Positions 26,216 through 35,867 of a DNA stretch of 64,000 nt are shown one piece after another. The stretch covers positions 62,001 through 126,000 of the forward strand of contig NZ_JAVRHM010000005.1 in NCBI RefSeq assembly GCF_031846525.1, written 5' to 3'. The DNA comes from Autumnicola patrickiae (GTDB taxonomy: Bacteria > Bacteroidota > Bacteroidia > Flavobacteriales > Flavobacteriaceae). Positions within the stretch are counted from its first letter, which is position 1. Each line of letters starts with the position of its first letter. The position numbers were made by a program, and so were the translations under genes. A model generated the notes under the pieces. It ran no database searches. It saw only the letters and a list, made by a program, of their open reading frames with translations, and was not told the origin of the DNA.

Positions 26216-26939
26216 TAGTTTTTCCAAATCTTCGTTCTCTGTTTTGATAATTGTATATGGCTTCAAAAAGATCTTCTTTCCTGAAATCTGGCCATAAAAT
26301 ATTTGTAAAATATAATTCTGCATAGGCTATTTGCCATAGCAGAAAGTTGCTTATTCGCTGTTCACCGCTTGTTCTTATTAAGAGGTCTACGTCCGGCAAA
26401 TTGTGGGTGTAAAGATGCTTATTTATAATCGATTCATCAATAGCATCAATGGATAATTCTTTATTTTTTACTTCCTGACTTATGCTCTTTATGCAGTTTG
26501 TTAATTCTTCTCTCGAGCCATAACTTAATGCAAGGGTAAGAACCATTCTGTTATTAGAGCTGGTTTTGTCAATAACCTCTGAAAGTTCCCTGCGGGCTTT
26601 TTTAGGTAGGGTGTGGATATTACCTATTGCTTTTAACTGAATATCGTTATCCTGAAGTGTCTTTATCTCCTTTCTAAGAGAAGATACTAATAACTTCATG
26701 AGTAGATCTACTTCAAGTTTTGGGCGGTTCCAGTTTTCAGTGGAAAAAGCATATAGGGTAAGATTTTTCACTCCAATTTCAGCACATCCTTCTACCACAT
26801 CCCGAACAGCAGTAGTGCCTTCCTCGTGTCCCGCAGCCCTTAAAAAACCTTTTTTCTGAGCCCACCGCCCGTTGCCATCCATAATAACCGCAATATGCAG
26901 GGGTAATTTCTTCAGGTTTATTTCGTCTCTAAAAATCAT
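26199..26939 (-). CDS. uppS: Isoprenyl transferase (undecaprenyl diphosphate synthase)
   Basis: This 246-residue cis-prenyltransferase makes the C55 lipid carrier for peptidoglycan and surface glycans. It shows HIAVIMDGNGRWAQKKG (catalytic Asp), the HEEGTTAVRDV region, YAFSTENWNRP, and the C-terminal RTSGEQRISNFLLWQ and YAELYF motifs. It is one base from porG and overlaps bamA, a gene order also known from Porphyromonas. Confidence 0.95.
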   Translation of the reverse strand: MIFRDEINLKKLPLHIAVIMDGNGRWAQKKGFLRAAGHEEGTTAVRDVVEGCAEIGVKNLTLYAFSTENWNRPKLEVDLLMKLLVSSLRKEIKTLQDNDIQLKAIGNIHTLPKKARRELSEVIDKTSSNNRMVLTLALSYGSREELTNCIKSISQEVKNKELSIDAIDESIINKHLYTHNLPDVDLLIRTSGEQRISNFLLWQIAYAELYFTNILWPDFRKEDLFEAIYNYQNRERRFGKTSEQLS

Positions 26940-26940
26940 A

Positions 26941-27642
26941 TTAAAAGTGGCTATAGCACGGTTTTCTTCCGAAGGTAAAAGTAAGGGTTATCCCAGTAAA
27001 TACATACCAGTCTGAAGTATTTCTATTTCCAAATTCAATAGGTGGATCCCTTCTCCCAAGGAGTTCAGAAGGCCAGCTTCCATCCAGGTTATCACTAAAT
27101 GTATAACGAGCACCTACTTCCAGGCCTCCTATTATGTTTTGCGTAATTGTCTCTTTATATCCTAAAACCATTGGAATCGAAAATTCCCAGTTTGTTCCTT
27201 CATTTTCCAGATTACCACCCCTTCCATTCTGTAGGTACACATGATCGGCTCTAAAAAAGGTTAAACCTGTGTACAGGTATGGCGTGCTCTGCGGAATTCC
27301 TTCATGCAAATCATAGTTCCAAAAATTAAATTCAATACCCAAAGAAGCTTCAGCAATAGTGTTGCTAAAAGAATAGCCTCGCTGCTGTCTCCTAATTTCG
27401 CTGGAGTTTGCATCGTCGGCAGCTATTTCCCCGTAAAGTAAGGATGCTCTAAATGCATGCCGGGGACTTCTGTTCCATTTTGCAATCGCACCGCCTACCA
27501 ATGTATTCGGATTAATGAAATTAGATTTTCCTACATCTCCTATATAGTTAGCGCCACCAATAAATGGCCCTATCTCAAAGGTCTGGGAGTGGGAAAAGGT
27601 GGTGCAAATAACCAAAAAGGCAAAAGCAAGTAGGTGCTTCAT
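26941..27642 (-). CDS. porG: Outer-membrane protein PorG of the type IX secretion system (DUF6089)
   Basis: This 233-residue protein has a signal peptide (ending FSHS), the motif IGPFIGGANYIGDVG at the mature N-terminus, and alternating beta strands typical of a small barrel. In Porphyromonas gingivalis, PorG is an outer-membrane part of the T9SS that holds the PorK-PorN ring, and its gene also stands directly before uppS and bamA. Both the sequence pattern and the neighbourhood match here. A strong promoter lies 18 bases upstream. Confidence 0.78.
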   Translation of the reverse strand: MKHLLAFAFLVICTTFSHSQTFEIGPFIGGANYIGDVGKSNFINPNTLVGGAIAKWNRSPRHAFRASLLYGEIAADDANSSEIRRQQRGYSFSNTIAEASLGIEFNFWNYDLHEGIPQSTPYLYTGLTFFRADHVYLQNGRGGNLENEGTNWEFSIPMVLGYKETITQNIIGGLEVGARYTFSDNLDGSWPSELLGRRDPPIEFGNRNTSDWYVFTGITLTFTFGRKPCYSHF

Positions 27643-27659
27643 AGGTTTTTAAAAGTCTG

Positions 27660-27688
27660 CAAATATAACAATTATGTTTGCTCCACAA
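27660..27688 (-). promoter_or_regulatory. Promoter of the porG-uppS-bamA-ompH operon
   Basis: Read on the minus strand, TTG (27688-27686) and TATATTTG (27667-27660) are 18 bases apart, a full match to the Bacteroidota consensus. It is the only clear promoter before the five-gene operon. Confidence 0.75.
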
Positions 27689-27742
27689 TAATTTGAGCAT
27701 TTTTGTACACAGTTATAAACAGATTTGAGGAGCTTTTATTGT

Positions 27743-28627
27743 CTAATTACGTTTATCTTCTCCCCATAGCAGCTTCTTTCGGAGTGTTTTTAAAAAGCTG
27801 TCACCATGCAATTCTACTATTTTAATAGCAAAAGGAGCTTTCTCTACCGTTATTTCTGTATCATTTTGCAGCGTTGCAATTCGGGAATCCATAGAAACGA
27901 GATAAGAATCTTCTCTTCCGGACACCTTCAGCCTTATTTTAGTATCGTCGGTAATCACCAGGGGTCTGGCATTAAGATTATGTGGTGCAATAGGAGTGAT
28001 AATGAGGGAATTCACGTTAGGAGTAATTACTGGACCTCCACAACTTAAGGAATAACCTGTGGAACCTGTGGGGGTCGAAATTATTACGCCGTCTGCCCAA
28101 TAAGAAGTAAGGTATTGGTTATCGAGCCAGGTATCTACTGTAATCATCGAAGTAGTATTTCTTCGGCTTACCGCAATTTCATTAAGGGCTACGTATTTAA
28201 ATACACCGTCTGAGCTTTCAGGATTGGTTGAGATTTTTAAAACAGTCCTTTCTGAAATGCTATAATTTTTCTGAAGTATACTGTGTATGGTAGCTTTAAT
28301 CTCTTCTTTTTGAATCGTGGCAAGAAATCCAAGTCTGCCGGTATTTATTCCTAATATTGGTATGTCCAGATCACGAATGTAATTAATAGATTTCAGGATT
28401 GTTCCATCACCCCCTATACAGAAAAATAAGTCGTAGGAATTATCCAGTTCTTCGAACGTCCTGAAGTGATTGTATTCTTTATGTATGGTTTCATTTTTAT
28501 TTATAAGATCCAGGAAATTTTCTTCTATGATAACCTCAACATTTTCCTGATCGAGCAGTTCCAGTAACTGTCCAATATATTTTCCCGCGTTTGTATGATA
28601 AAACTGTCCGTAAATCCCTATTTTCAT
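27743..28627 (-). CDS. nadK: NAD kinase
   Basis: This 294-residue enzyme phosphorylates NAD to NADP. The signature GGDGTILKSINYI is present, together with GINTGRLGFLA and the substrate loop ISTPTGSTGYSLSCGG. It lies downstream of a CBS-domain gene on the same strand, 56 bases apart, a pairing found in related Flavobacteria. Confidence 0.95.
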   Translation of the reverse strand: MKIGIYGQFYHTNAGKYIGQLLELLDQENVEVIIEENFLDLINKNETIHKEYNHFRTFEELDNSYDLFFCIGGDGTILKSINYIRDLDIPILGINTGRLGFLATIQKEEIKATIHSILQKNYSISERTVLKISTNPESSDGVFKYVALNEIAVSRRNTTSMITVDTWLDNQYLTSYWADGVIISTPTGSTGYSLSCGGPVITPNVNSLIITPIAPHNLNARPLVITDDTKIRLKVSGREDSYLVSMDSRIATLQNDTEITVEKAPFAIKIVELHGDSFLKTLRKKLLWGEDKRN

Positions 28628-28683
28628 CCAGATAAGTATTAAAAATTTCCTCCTGTTCAGAAGTAAAAAGTGACTTCAGATTA

Positions 28684-29340
28684 TTAAATATTCAAGTATT
28701 TATCGAGATATTTCGATCTGTCTTTCATATTTTTTTTGAATGTATCTTCCTGATGTTCAGAAATGATATTGTAGCCATAACGTCTAAAAGCCTGGATAAT
28801 CGCAGTCATGGCAGTGGGGCTGGTTTTAACGGTAATCTGAGCTACATCATTTTCGATTTTGGAAACAAAGGCACCCAAAATATGCCCATTATTGGTCTCT
28901 ACGATCTGGCTCACTTCACTAATAGAATAATCTTTAAAACTTTTTTCAACTACAAGAATATTTCCTGCTTCATTTAAAAAAGGTGTTTCATTAAAGAGGC
29001 TAATCATATCATTAACTTCAAAATAGCCCTGGTAGAGATTGTTTTCATCAAGTACCGGAAGCAAATTGGTATCATTCTGGGCGAAAGCTTCCAAAATATC
29101 CAGCCAATATCCATCTTCCCTTACAAAAAAGCCTTCTAGAGCATATTGATAATCCTCAAGAATCTTATCTGCATCAAAACAGCGGATGTCATTTTCTGAA
29201 ATACATCCAATATAGGTTCCGCTCTTTTCTACCGGCAAATGTGTATATGTAAGATTGTTGAATAGATCCTGTGTTTCTCCAATTTTATCAGAAAGTTTCA
29301 GGATTTTTACATCGTTTAGAATATATTCCTCCATGCTCAT
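28684..29340 (-). CDS. CBS-domain protein
   Basis: A 218-residue protein, counted from MSMEEYILNDVKIL, with two CBS motifs in the N-terminal 130 residues (THLPVEKSGTYIGCISENDI and LLPVLDENNLYQGYFEVNDM). CBS pairs bind adenine nucleotides or related ligands. The C-terminal part (AQITVKTSPTAMTAIIQAFR) resembles an ACT-like fold. Its place before nadK suggests a link to nucleotide sensing, which is inference. The longer start 14 codons upstream is less convincing. Confidence 0.8.
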   Translation of the reverse strand: MSMEEYILNDVKILKLSDKIGETQDLFNNLTYTHLPVEKSGTYIGCISENDIRCFDADKILEDYQYALEGFFVREDGYWLDILEAFAQNDTNLLPVLDENNLYQGYFEVNDMISLFNETPFLNEAGNILVVEKSFKDYSISEVSQIVETNNGHILGAFVSKIENDVAQITVKTSPTAMTAIIQAFRRYGYNIISEHQEDTFKKNMKDRSKYLDKYLNI

Positions 29341-29427
29341 ATCTTGCTCCTTTTTCTGCAAATTAATCAAAATAATATTCAATGAAGCAGGGGCAACTTT
29401 GTATTTTTGTTATATAAAGTGGAAAAT

Positions 29428-30141
29428 ATGACCAAATTAAGCGTAAACATTAATAAAATTGCGACTCTAAGGAATGCCCGTGGCGGAAATATTCCTAATG
29501 TGGTTCAGGTGGCAAAAGATATAGAATCTTTTGGAGCAGAAGGAATAACGGTTCATCCAAGGCCAGATGAGCGGCATATTACTTATCAGGATGTGCTTAA
29601 TCTCAGTAGCGCCTTGACTACAGAATTTAATATAGAAGGGAATCCTATTACAAAGTTTGTCAATCTTGTCCTGCAGGTGAAACCTGCGCAAGTGACCCTT
29701 GTTCCAGACAAAGAAGACGCCATTACTTCTAATGCCGGTTGGGACACTGTAAAGCATAAAACCTACTTAAAGGAAATCATTTCTGTGTTTAAAGAAAACA
29801 ACATCAGAACTTCAATTTTTGTAGATCCAGATCCCGAAATGATACGAGCAGCTGTAGAAACAGGAGCAGATAGAATTGAATTGTATACCGAAGCTTATGC
29901 TGTTTCTTATGCAAAAGGAGAAAAACAGGGAGTAATGCCTTATGCGGAATGTGCTAGAATTGCTCATGAACTAGGCCTGGAAATTAATGCAGGACACGAT
30001 CTTTCTTTAGATAATATTAAATACTTTAAACAGCAGGTTCCTCATGTAGACGAGGTGTCCATTGGCCATGCCTTAATTTCGGAATCCCTTTATACAGGCC
30101 TGGAAAAAACGATACAACAATATCTAAAATTGCTTAAATAA
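29428..30141 (+). CDS. pdxJ: Pyridoxine 5'-phosphate synthase
   Basis: This 237-residue TIM-barrel enzyme makes pyridoxine phosphate from 1-deoxyxylulose 5-phosphate and aminoacetone phosphate. Typical motifs are LSVNINKIATLRNARGG at the N-terminus, TVHPRPDERHI, and the late INAGHDLSLDN. A TATTTTTG box at 29402-29409 lies before the ATG at 29428, which argues against the longer start at 29407. The hydrolase gene follows after a single base. Confidence 0.94.
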   Translation: MTKLSVNINKIATLRNARGGNIPNVVQVAKDIESFGAEGITVHPRPDERHITYQDVLNLSSALTTEFNIEGNPITKFVNLVLQVKPAQVTLVPDKEDAITSNAGWDTVKHKTYLKEIISVFKENNIRTSIFVDPDPEMIRAAVETGADRIELYTEAYAVSYAKGEKQGVMPYAECARIAHELGLEINAGHDLSLDNIKYFKQQVPHVDEVSIGHALISESLYTGLEKTIQQYLKLLK

Positions 30142-30142
30142 G

Positions 30143-30904
30143 ATGAAATTACATTCAACGATAATTGGTGAAGGGAAGCCTTTTCTCATTTTGCACGGAT
30201 TTTTAGGGATGAGTGATAACTGGAAAACTTTAGGAAATTCCTTTGCAGAAGAAGGGTATGAGGTGCATCTTATAGACCAGCGTAATCATGGAAAAAGTCA
30301 GCATAGTGACGATTTTAACTATAATCTTCTTGCTGAAGATGTTGCAGGTTATTGCCAGGATAAACAACTTGAAAATATTATTCTCCTGGGCCATTCTATG
30401 GGTGGGAAAACTGCCATGTTAACAGCTTTTCTTAATCCTGAATTAGTAAAAAAATTACTTGTAGTAGATATTGCACCTAAATATTATGCTCCTCACCATC
30501 AGGAAATTCTCGCTGGTCTAACAGCTTTAGATGAAGCAACGATTACATCAAGAGGTTATGCAGAAGATTTTTTAGCAGATTTTGTTCCAGATAAGCCTAC
30601 ACGGCTATTCCTGCTTAAAAACCTATACTGGAAGACTAAAAAAGAACTTTCTTTAAAACTTAATTTAGAAGCTCTAAAAGATAATATTGAAGATCTTGGT
30701 GCGGCACTTCCTGTGCAATATACTTACGATAAGCCCACACTTTTTATTAAAGGCGGGAATTCGAGATATATTAAGGAGGAGGATTGGGAGCCAATTAAAG
30801 AACAATTTAGTAAAGCTGAACTAGTGACTATACCCCGCGCCGGTCATTGGGTTCATGCAGAAAAAAGAAAAGAATTCTATACTGTGGTAATGTCATTTCT
30901 ATAA
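30143..30904 (+). CDS. Alpha/beta-fold hydrolase (YbfF-like)
   Basis: This 253-residue hydrolase has the nucleophile elbow LLGHSMGGKTA (Ser), an oxyanion region ILHGFLGMSDNWKT, and the catalytic His in RAGHWVHAEKRKEF. The order and length match YbfF-like esterases. It begins one base after pdxJ and is therefore in the same transcript. The natural substrate is unknown. Confidence 0.85.
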   Translation: MKLHSTIIGEGKPFLILHGFLGMSDNWKTLGNSFAEEGYEVHLIDQRNHGKSQHSDDFNYNLLAEDVAGYCQDKQLENIILLGHSMGGKTAMLTAFLNPELVKKLLVVDIAPKYYAPHHQEILAGLTALDEATITSRGYAEDFLADFVPDKPTRLFLLKNLYWKTKKELSLKLNLEALKDNIEDLGAALPVQYTYDKPTLFIKGGNSRYIKEEDWEPIKEQFSKAELVTIPRAGHWVHAEKRKEFYTVVMSFL

Positions 30905-30951
30905 AACTTCAAGGAAAATATTATGTATGCATAATATTTTGAGGCTAATTG

Positions 30952-30981
30952 TTGCGTAATATGTAATTTATTTTAATTTTG
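30952..30981 (+). promoter_or_regulatory. Promoter of the FadL-type porin gene
   Basis: TTG at 30952-30954 and TAATTTTG at 30974-30981 are 19 bases apart, an exact consensus spacing, with the ATG at 31026. Confidence 0.7.
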
Positions 30982-31025
30982 ATCATTATATATTATTTCA
31001 CACGAAATTTAATCCCATCAAAATT

Positions 31026-32285
31026 ATGAAAAAATTACTTTTACTGGCCGTTATAGGTTTAGCCTCAGCGGTGACCTACGCCGGAGGCTACAGGGTCAGT
31101 CTTCAGGGTCAGCGTTCTTTGGCTATGGGCCATACCGGAGTGGCTTTGGTGAATAATGCTGAACTTGCATTTTTTAACCCCGCAGGTTTGGTGTATTTGG
31201 AGAATAAGATAAACGTTGCCGTTGGCGCAAGTGCGGTTTTCTCTAATGTGATCTGGCAGAATGATGAATTTGGGCAGATGGCAGAGACTGATAGTCCGGT
31301 TGGAACTCCTTTTTATGCTTACTTTTCCTATAGTGTAAATGACTGGTTGACTTTGGGTTTAAGTGCCTATACTCCTTACGGGAGTTCTGTGGAGTGGCCT
31401 GATGATTGGGCTGGTTCTCATCTTGTTAACAATATTGATTTGCAGGCAATTTACATCCAACCGTTAGCATCTGTTAAAATTTCAGAGAAGCTAAGTGTTG
31501 GGGGTGGTCCAATCTATGTAAGCGGTTCGGTTAATTTCAACAGAAATTTGAACAGAACGTTAACTGATATTGATGGAAACCGCGCTAATGTTACTGTTGA
31601 TGCTTCTGGCGTTAGCGCATGGGGATGGTCTCTTGGAGGTATGTACAGTCCTACCGAAAATTTACGTTTTGGAGTGAATTACCGTTCAGAAATAATTATG
31701 GATGCCGAAGGCGGAGATGCAGATTTTGAAAATATTCCAAATTCTCCTCGTACACCTTTCGCAGATACTCAGTTTAATGCTGCCTTGCCTTTACCAGCAG
31801 AACTTTCAGTAGGTGCTTCTTATCAGTTTGATAAATGGACACTGGCGGTAGATTACAACAGGAATTATTGGGACGTCTATAATTCTTTAGATATAGATTT
31901 CGCAGATGCAGCCATTCCTGATTCTGAAAATCCCAGAAATTATAAAAATTCATCTATTTACCGATTCGGACTTCAATACTGGGCAAATGAAACTTTTACG
32001 CTTCGCGCAGGTTATTATTTTGATGAATCACCGGTACAGTCAGGTTATTTTGCTCCTGAAACTCCTCGTAACGATTCCAACAACTTCACAGGAGGACTTT
32101 CCATAAATATTAATGATCGTTTTGCTATAGATGCTTCTTTCCTTTACAGCAGGTTTAAAGAAATTGATGAAACTTACGATCATTATACAGAACTTGACGG
32201 TACTCAGGAAGTGCAGGTGCCTTTTGGGGGAACTTTTAAATCCAGTGCTTTTATACCTGGACTTGGATTAACAATCAAAATTTAA
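31026..32285 (+). CDS. OmpP1/FadL/TodX family outer-membrane transporter
   Basis: This 419-residue barrel imports hydrophobic compounds such as long-chain fatty acids. After a signal peptide (ending AVTYAGG) it has YRVSLQGQRSLAMGHTGVAL and ELAFFNPAGLVYLE, with the NPA(G) motif typical of FadL. The C-terminal strand ends LGLTIKI. An SGNH esterase-type lipoprotein follows 11 bases later, which suggests the pair takes up and breaks down lipids or esters at the cell surface. Confidence 0.9.
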   Translation: MKKLLLLAVIGLASAVTYAGGYRVSLQGQRSLAMGHTGVALVNNAELAFFNPAGLVYLENKINVAVGASAVFSNVIWQNDEFGQMAETDSPVGTPFYAYFSYSVNDWLTLGLSAYTPYGSSVEWPDDWAGSHLVNNIDLQAIYIQPLASVKISEKLSVGGGPIYVSGSVNFNRNLNRTLTDIDGNRANVTVDASGVSAWGWSLGGMYSPTENLRFGVNYRSEIIMDAEGGDADFENIPNSPRTPFADTQFNAALPLPAELSVGASYQFDKWTLAVDYNRNYWDVYNSLDIDFADAAIPDSENPRNYKNSSIYRFGLQYWANETFTLRAGYYFDESPVQSGYFAPETPRNDSNNFTGGLSININDRFAIDASFLYSRFKEIDETYDHYTELDGTQEVQVPFGGTFKSSAFIPGLGLTIKI

Positions 32286-32296
32286 TAGGAATCACT

Positions 32297-33868
32297 ATGA
32301 AAAATTATTTTAAATATATAGCAGTTCTGGCTTTAGGTATTGTTTCCTGTGAACCGGAATTCGAAAATTCCATAGAAGAAGAAGGTTTTTACAGTAACGG
32401 AGAAGCCGATTTTTCAAACTATGTAGCCCTGGGAAACTCCTTAACAGCGGGATATGCCGATGGATCACTTTATAGAACAGGACAACAAAATTCTTATCCC
32501 AATATTCTTGCAAAACAATTCTCACTGGTACAGGATAACCAGGAGTTCACTCAGCCGTTGGTGAATGACAATGCCGGAGGGCTTGTTTTAGGTGGTCAAA
32601 CCGTTCCCGGCTTTGATACGCGACTCGTTCTCGCTTTTGATGCAGAAGGAAATCCTAGCCCACAAAGATATCGCGGAAGTCAGCCCACAACAGAGGTAGG
32701 TGCAAAATTAGAAGGTAGCTATAGCAACATGGGCGTTCCCGGTGCTAAAAGTTATCATCTCGCCTTTCCGCATTACGGTGACCTAAGCGGACTCACAACG
32801 CAGCCTGCGACAGCCAACCCTTATTTTGTAAGATTTGCTTCCTCGCCAGGAACTACTGTTGTTCAGGATGCTTTAGCACAGGAACCTACATTCTTTTCCT
32901 TATGGATAGGAAACAATGATGTGTTAGGCTTTGCTACTTCAGGTGGAACTGGAGTAGACCAAACCGGAACGTTCACTGGTGCTAATCCAATGGAATATTT
33001 TAGTACGTATGGGCAAAACGATATTACAGATCCAAACGCGTTTGCAGCTGTTTATGGGCAGATGGTTCAGGCCTTGGCAGCTTCAACATCCGGCGGAGTG
33101 TTAATTAATATTCCAGATGTTGCTTCTGTTCCCTATTTTACTACAGTTCCTGTAGACGCCATTCCATTAGATGCACAAACAGCAGCGGCTTTAAATGCAC
33201 AATTTGCAGCATATAATGATCAAATTCTTCCGGGACTTATGCAAATTGGTCTGTTAACTGCAGAAGAGGTGCAGGCAAGAAGAATTAATTTTACTGAAGG
33301 CGATAATTTTGTAACGCTTGCAGACGAAAGTTTAACCGATATAAGTCAGATAATACAGGGAGCTCCTTTTAATCTTGATCCGCAAACGGCTGGATTATTG
33401 GGGCAGTTAAGACAGGCGACTGTTGGAGACCTTATTCCGCTTCCGGCTTTAGGTTTTCTGGGAACTACTGTAGGAGATGATCCTATGATGGTAAACGGAG
33501 TTTCTGTTCCTCTTGGTGACCAGTATGTTTTGACCACAAGTGAGCAGGAAATGATTGCTGCGGCAACTGCAAGCTATAACCAAACAATTGCGGCTCTGGC
33601 ACAAACTAATGGTCTGGGTCTGGTAGATGCAAATGCAATGTTGACCCGGTTGGCAAACGAAGGTATCGCTTTCGATGCCGGAACAGTTACTTCAGAATTT
33701 GTTACTGGAGGCGCTTTCTCTCTGGATGGGATTCATTTAACTCCAAGAGGTTATGCTATTATTGCAAATGGAATTATTGATGAAGTCAATGAAACTTATA
33801 ATTCAGAAGTTCCTAAAGTAAATGTAGGGGGCTACAATACAGTTACACTGAGTAACGACGTTCAGTAG
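32297..33868 (+). CDS. SGNH/GDSL-type lipoprotein hydrolase
   Basis: A 523-residue putative lipoprotein: the signal peptide ends at GIVSC, so Cys18 may be lipidated. The catalytic blocks are YVALGNSLTAGYADG (Ser), GAKSYHL, LWIGNNDVLGF (Asn), and the late SLDGIHLTPRGYAII (Asp and His). It is longer than simple SGNH esterases because of insertions between the blocks. It is co-transcribed with the FadL-type porin and followed by a terminator. Its substrate is probably an ester lipid or acetylated glycan. Confidence 0.85.
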   Translation: MKNYFKYIAVLALGIVSCEPEFENSIEEEGFYSNGEADFSNYVALGNSLTAGYADGSLYRTGQQNSYPNILAKQFSLVQDNQEFTQPLVNDNAGGLVLGGQTVPGFDTRLVLAFDAEGNPSPQRYRGSQPTTEVGAKLEGSYSNMGVPGAKSYHLAFPHYGDLSGLTTQPATANPYFVRFASSPGTTVVQDALAQEPTFFSLWIGNNDVLGFATSGGTGVDQTGTFTGANPMEYFSTYGQNDITDPNAFAAVYGQMVQALAASTSGGVLINIPDVASVPYFTTVPVDAIPLDAQTAAALNAQFAAYNDQILPGLMQIGLLTAEEVQARRINFTEGDNFVTLADESLTDISQIIQGAPFNLDPQTAGLLGQLRQATVGDLIPLPALGFLGTTVGDDPMMVNGVSVPLGDQYVLTTSEQEMIAAATASYNQTIAALAQTNGLGLVDANAMLTRLANEGIAFDAGTVTSEFVTGGAFSLDGIHLTPRGYAIIANGIIDEVNETYNSEVPKVNVGGYNTVTLSNDVQ

Positions 33869-33891
33869 TATTAAATTTCACCCAAAGTTTT

Positions 33892-33920
33892 AACGCCGGA
33901 TTTTTGTCCGGCGTTTTTTT
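33892..33920 (+). terminator. Terminator after the SGNH hydrolase gene
   Basis: AACGCCGGA and TCCGGCGTT form a 9-bp stem with a 6-nt loop, followed by a T run of seven. Confidence 0.9.
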
Positions 33921-33949
33921 TGCACTTTTGTGAACAAATCGATATTATT

Positions 33950-34291
33950 ATGAAGTTTATTATTCGCATCCTGTTGTCTGCCATAGCGGTTCTTGTTTTA
34001 GCCGAATTTTTACCTCGTGTGAGTGTGGATAGTTATGGTACTGCCATAATTGTAGCGCTCGTTTTGGCAATTCTCAATCTTATAGTAAAGCCAATCCTGG
34101 TATTGTTTACCTTACCTGTGACCATAATTACCTTTGGATTATTTTTGTTGATAATAAATGCCATAATTATTCTTTTGGCAGATGCCTTTGTGGGTGGTTT
34201 TGTGGTAGATGGATTGTTAATGGCTATAATTTTCAGTTTGTTACTGTCACTTTTTCAATCACTGTTATTTTCCATTTTAGATTCAGATTAG
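33950..34291 (+). CDS. Phage-holin-superfamily IV-type membrane protein
   Basis: This 113-residue protein has four membrane helices and belongs to the family named phage holin IV (PF04020 type), with LNLIVKPILVLFTLPVTIIT as its marker. Proteins of this type are common in bacterial chromosomes and are not proof of a prophage. The start is ATG 33950; a TTG upstream would overlap the terminator T run and a TTTTG box. Confidence 0.82.
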   Translation: MKFIIRILLSAIAVLVLAEFLPRVSVDSYGTAIIVALVLAILNLIVKPILVLFTLPVTIITFGLFLLIINAIIILLADAFVGGFVVDGLLMAIIFSLLLSLFQSLLFSILDSD

Positions 34292-34321
34292 AACCCTGCT
34301 GAAATTCAGTAAATTGAAACT

Positions 34322-34351
34322 TTGCGGGCTTACGAAAAAAGTGTAATTTTG
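34322..34351 (+). promoter_or_regulatory. Promoter of tig
   Basis: TTG at 34322-34324 and TAATTTTG at 34344-34351 are 19 bases apart, with the ATG 27 bases after the box. Confidence 0.78.
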
Positions 34352-34377
34352 CACTCCAATTTTTATAACAAGTCAAG

Positions 34378-35700
34378 ATGAATATTACCAGAGAGAATAT
34401 TGATGAACTAAATGCGATAGTAAAAGTAGATATCGCAAAAGAGGACTATTCGGGAAAAGTAGATAAAATTTTAAAAGATTATCGCAAAAACGCCAATATA
34501 CCAGGGTTTAGGAAAGGGCATGTGCCTATGGGAATGGTGAAGAAGCAATATGGTAAAGCCGTTTTGGTAGACGAGGTAAATAAACTACTTCAGGAAGGTT
34601 TAAACAACTATCTTAAAGAGGAGAAGCTTGATGTGCTTGGAAATCCACTTCCTAAGGAACAGGAGAATTTTGACTGGGATAAAGATAACTACACCTTTGA
34701 ATTTGAACTGGGACTTTCTCCCGAGTTTAATGTTGACCTTGATGTTAAAGAACCAATTACCCATTATAATATTGTAGCAGATGATGAGATGGTGGATAAC
34801 CAGATCAAGAATATGCAGAAGCAATACGGGAAGCTGGTTTCTAAAGAAAAGGCAGAAGAAGGTGATATCGTAGCAGGTACTTTTAAGAATGAAGAAGAAG
34901 GTATAGAGAATTCAACTTCTGTAGAATTGGAGAAAATTAAAGGAAAAGAAAATCTTGATAAATTTTTAGGAGCTAAGGCAGGTGATACCATCAGCCTGAA
35001 TACTAAAGACCTTTTTGAAGATGATCACGATTTAATTCAGCATCTTAAAATTGAACATGACAAAGCTCATGATTTAGATATTGAAGTAGAATTCACCGTT
35101 TCTGAAGTTAATCAACAGGAACTTGCAGATCTTGACCAGGAATTATTTGATAAACTTTTTGGTAAGGATGAGGTAAAGACGGTGACAGAGCTTAAGGAGA
35201 AGATAAAGGAGGATGCAGCAAAACAGTTTCAGCAGCAAAGCGATCAGCAACTTATGAATGATGTTACTGAAGCTTTAATCGAGAATACGAAATTTGAACT
35301 TCCTAAAGAATTTCTTCAGAAGTGGATCCAGACTGTAGGTGAGGAGCCAATGACTGAGGAAGAAGCTGCAGAAGAGTACGAAAAGAGCGAAAAAGGTCTG
35401 CGTTACCAATTAATTGAAGGTAAAGTGATGAAAGACAATGGTCTTGAAATTAATTTTGAAGATCTTAAAGCCTTTGCTATAGATAAAATCAAAGTCCAGA
35501 TGGCTCAGTTCGGGCAGATGGATCCTTCAGAAAAAGAATTAGATGATATCGCTGCGCGAATTCTTTCTAATCAGGACGAAGCTAAGCGTTTATCTGAGCA
35601 GGTGATGAATGAAAAATTGTTGGAATTCTATAAAGAAAATATGAACTTCAATGAGAAAGAGGTAACCTACGACGAATTTGTGAAAGAAATTTATGAGTAA
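34378..35700 (+). CDS. tig: Trigger factor
   Basis: This 440-residue ribosome-associated chaperone begins with a ribosome-binding domain, with the signature as the variant IPGFRKGHVPMGMVKKQYG. The central FKBP-like domain (about 150-240) is divergent, as is usual in Bacteroidota, and the C-terminal arms are helical and charged. It stands in the classical order tig-clpP-clpX but is separated from clpP by a terminator. Confidence 0.93.
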   Translation: MNITRENIDELNAIVKVDIAKEDYSGKVDKILKDYRKNANIPGFRKGHVPMGMVKKQYGKAVLVDEVNKLLQEGLNNYLKEEKLDVLGNPLPKEQENFDWDKDNYTFEFELGLSPEFNVDLDVKEPITHYNIVADDEMVDNQIKNMQKQYGKLVSKEKAEEGDIVAGTFKNEEEGIENSTSVELEKIKGKENLDKFLGAKAGDTISLNTKDLFEDDHDLIQHLKIEHDKAHDLDIEVEFTVSEVNQQELADLDQELFDKLFGKDEVKTVTELKEKIKEDAAKQFQQQSDQQLMNDVTEALIENTKFELPKEFLQKWIQTVGEEPMTEEEAAEEYEKSEKGLRYQLIEGKVMKDNGLEINFEDLKAFAIDKIKVQMAQFGQMDPSEKELDDIAARILSNQDEAKRLSEQVMNEKLLEFYKENMNFNEKEVTYDEFVKEIYE

Positions 35701-35728
35701 GCTTTTTCTATAATTTATACTTATCTTT

Positions 35729-35763
35729 AAGGTGTTAAACCGAATTGGTCTAACACCTTTTTT
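35729..35763 (+). terminator. Terminator after tig
   Basis: AAGGTGTTA and TAACACCTTT form a 9-bp stem around a short loop, then a T run. Confidence 0.88.
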
Positions 35764-35867
35764 AGTAACAGTTATCCGCTTTGGGTAAAGAAGAAGCCAA
35801 TTTGACGTAAAAGTTTAATTGGCTGAATTTTTGAATGTCATAAAGCAGAAAATAAAAAATAGAATTG

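Noticed and set aside
33950..34291. Holin as sign of a second prophage
   Set aside because: This four-helix family is widespread in bacterial chromosomes, and the flanking genes are ordinary host genes with their own promoter and terminators.
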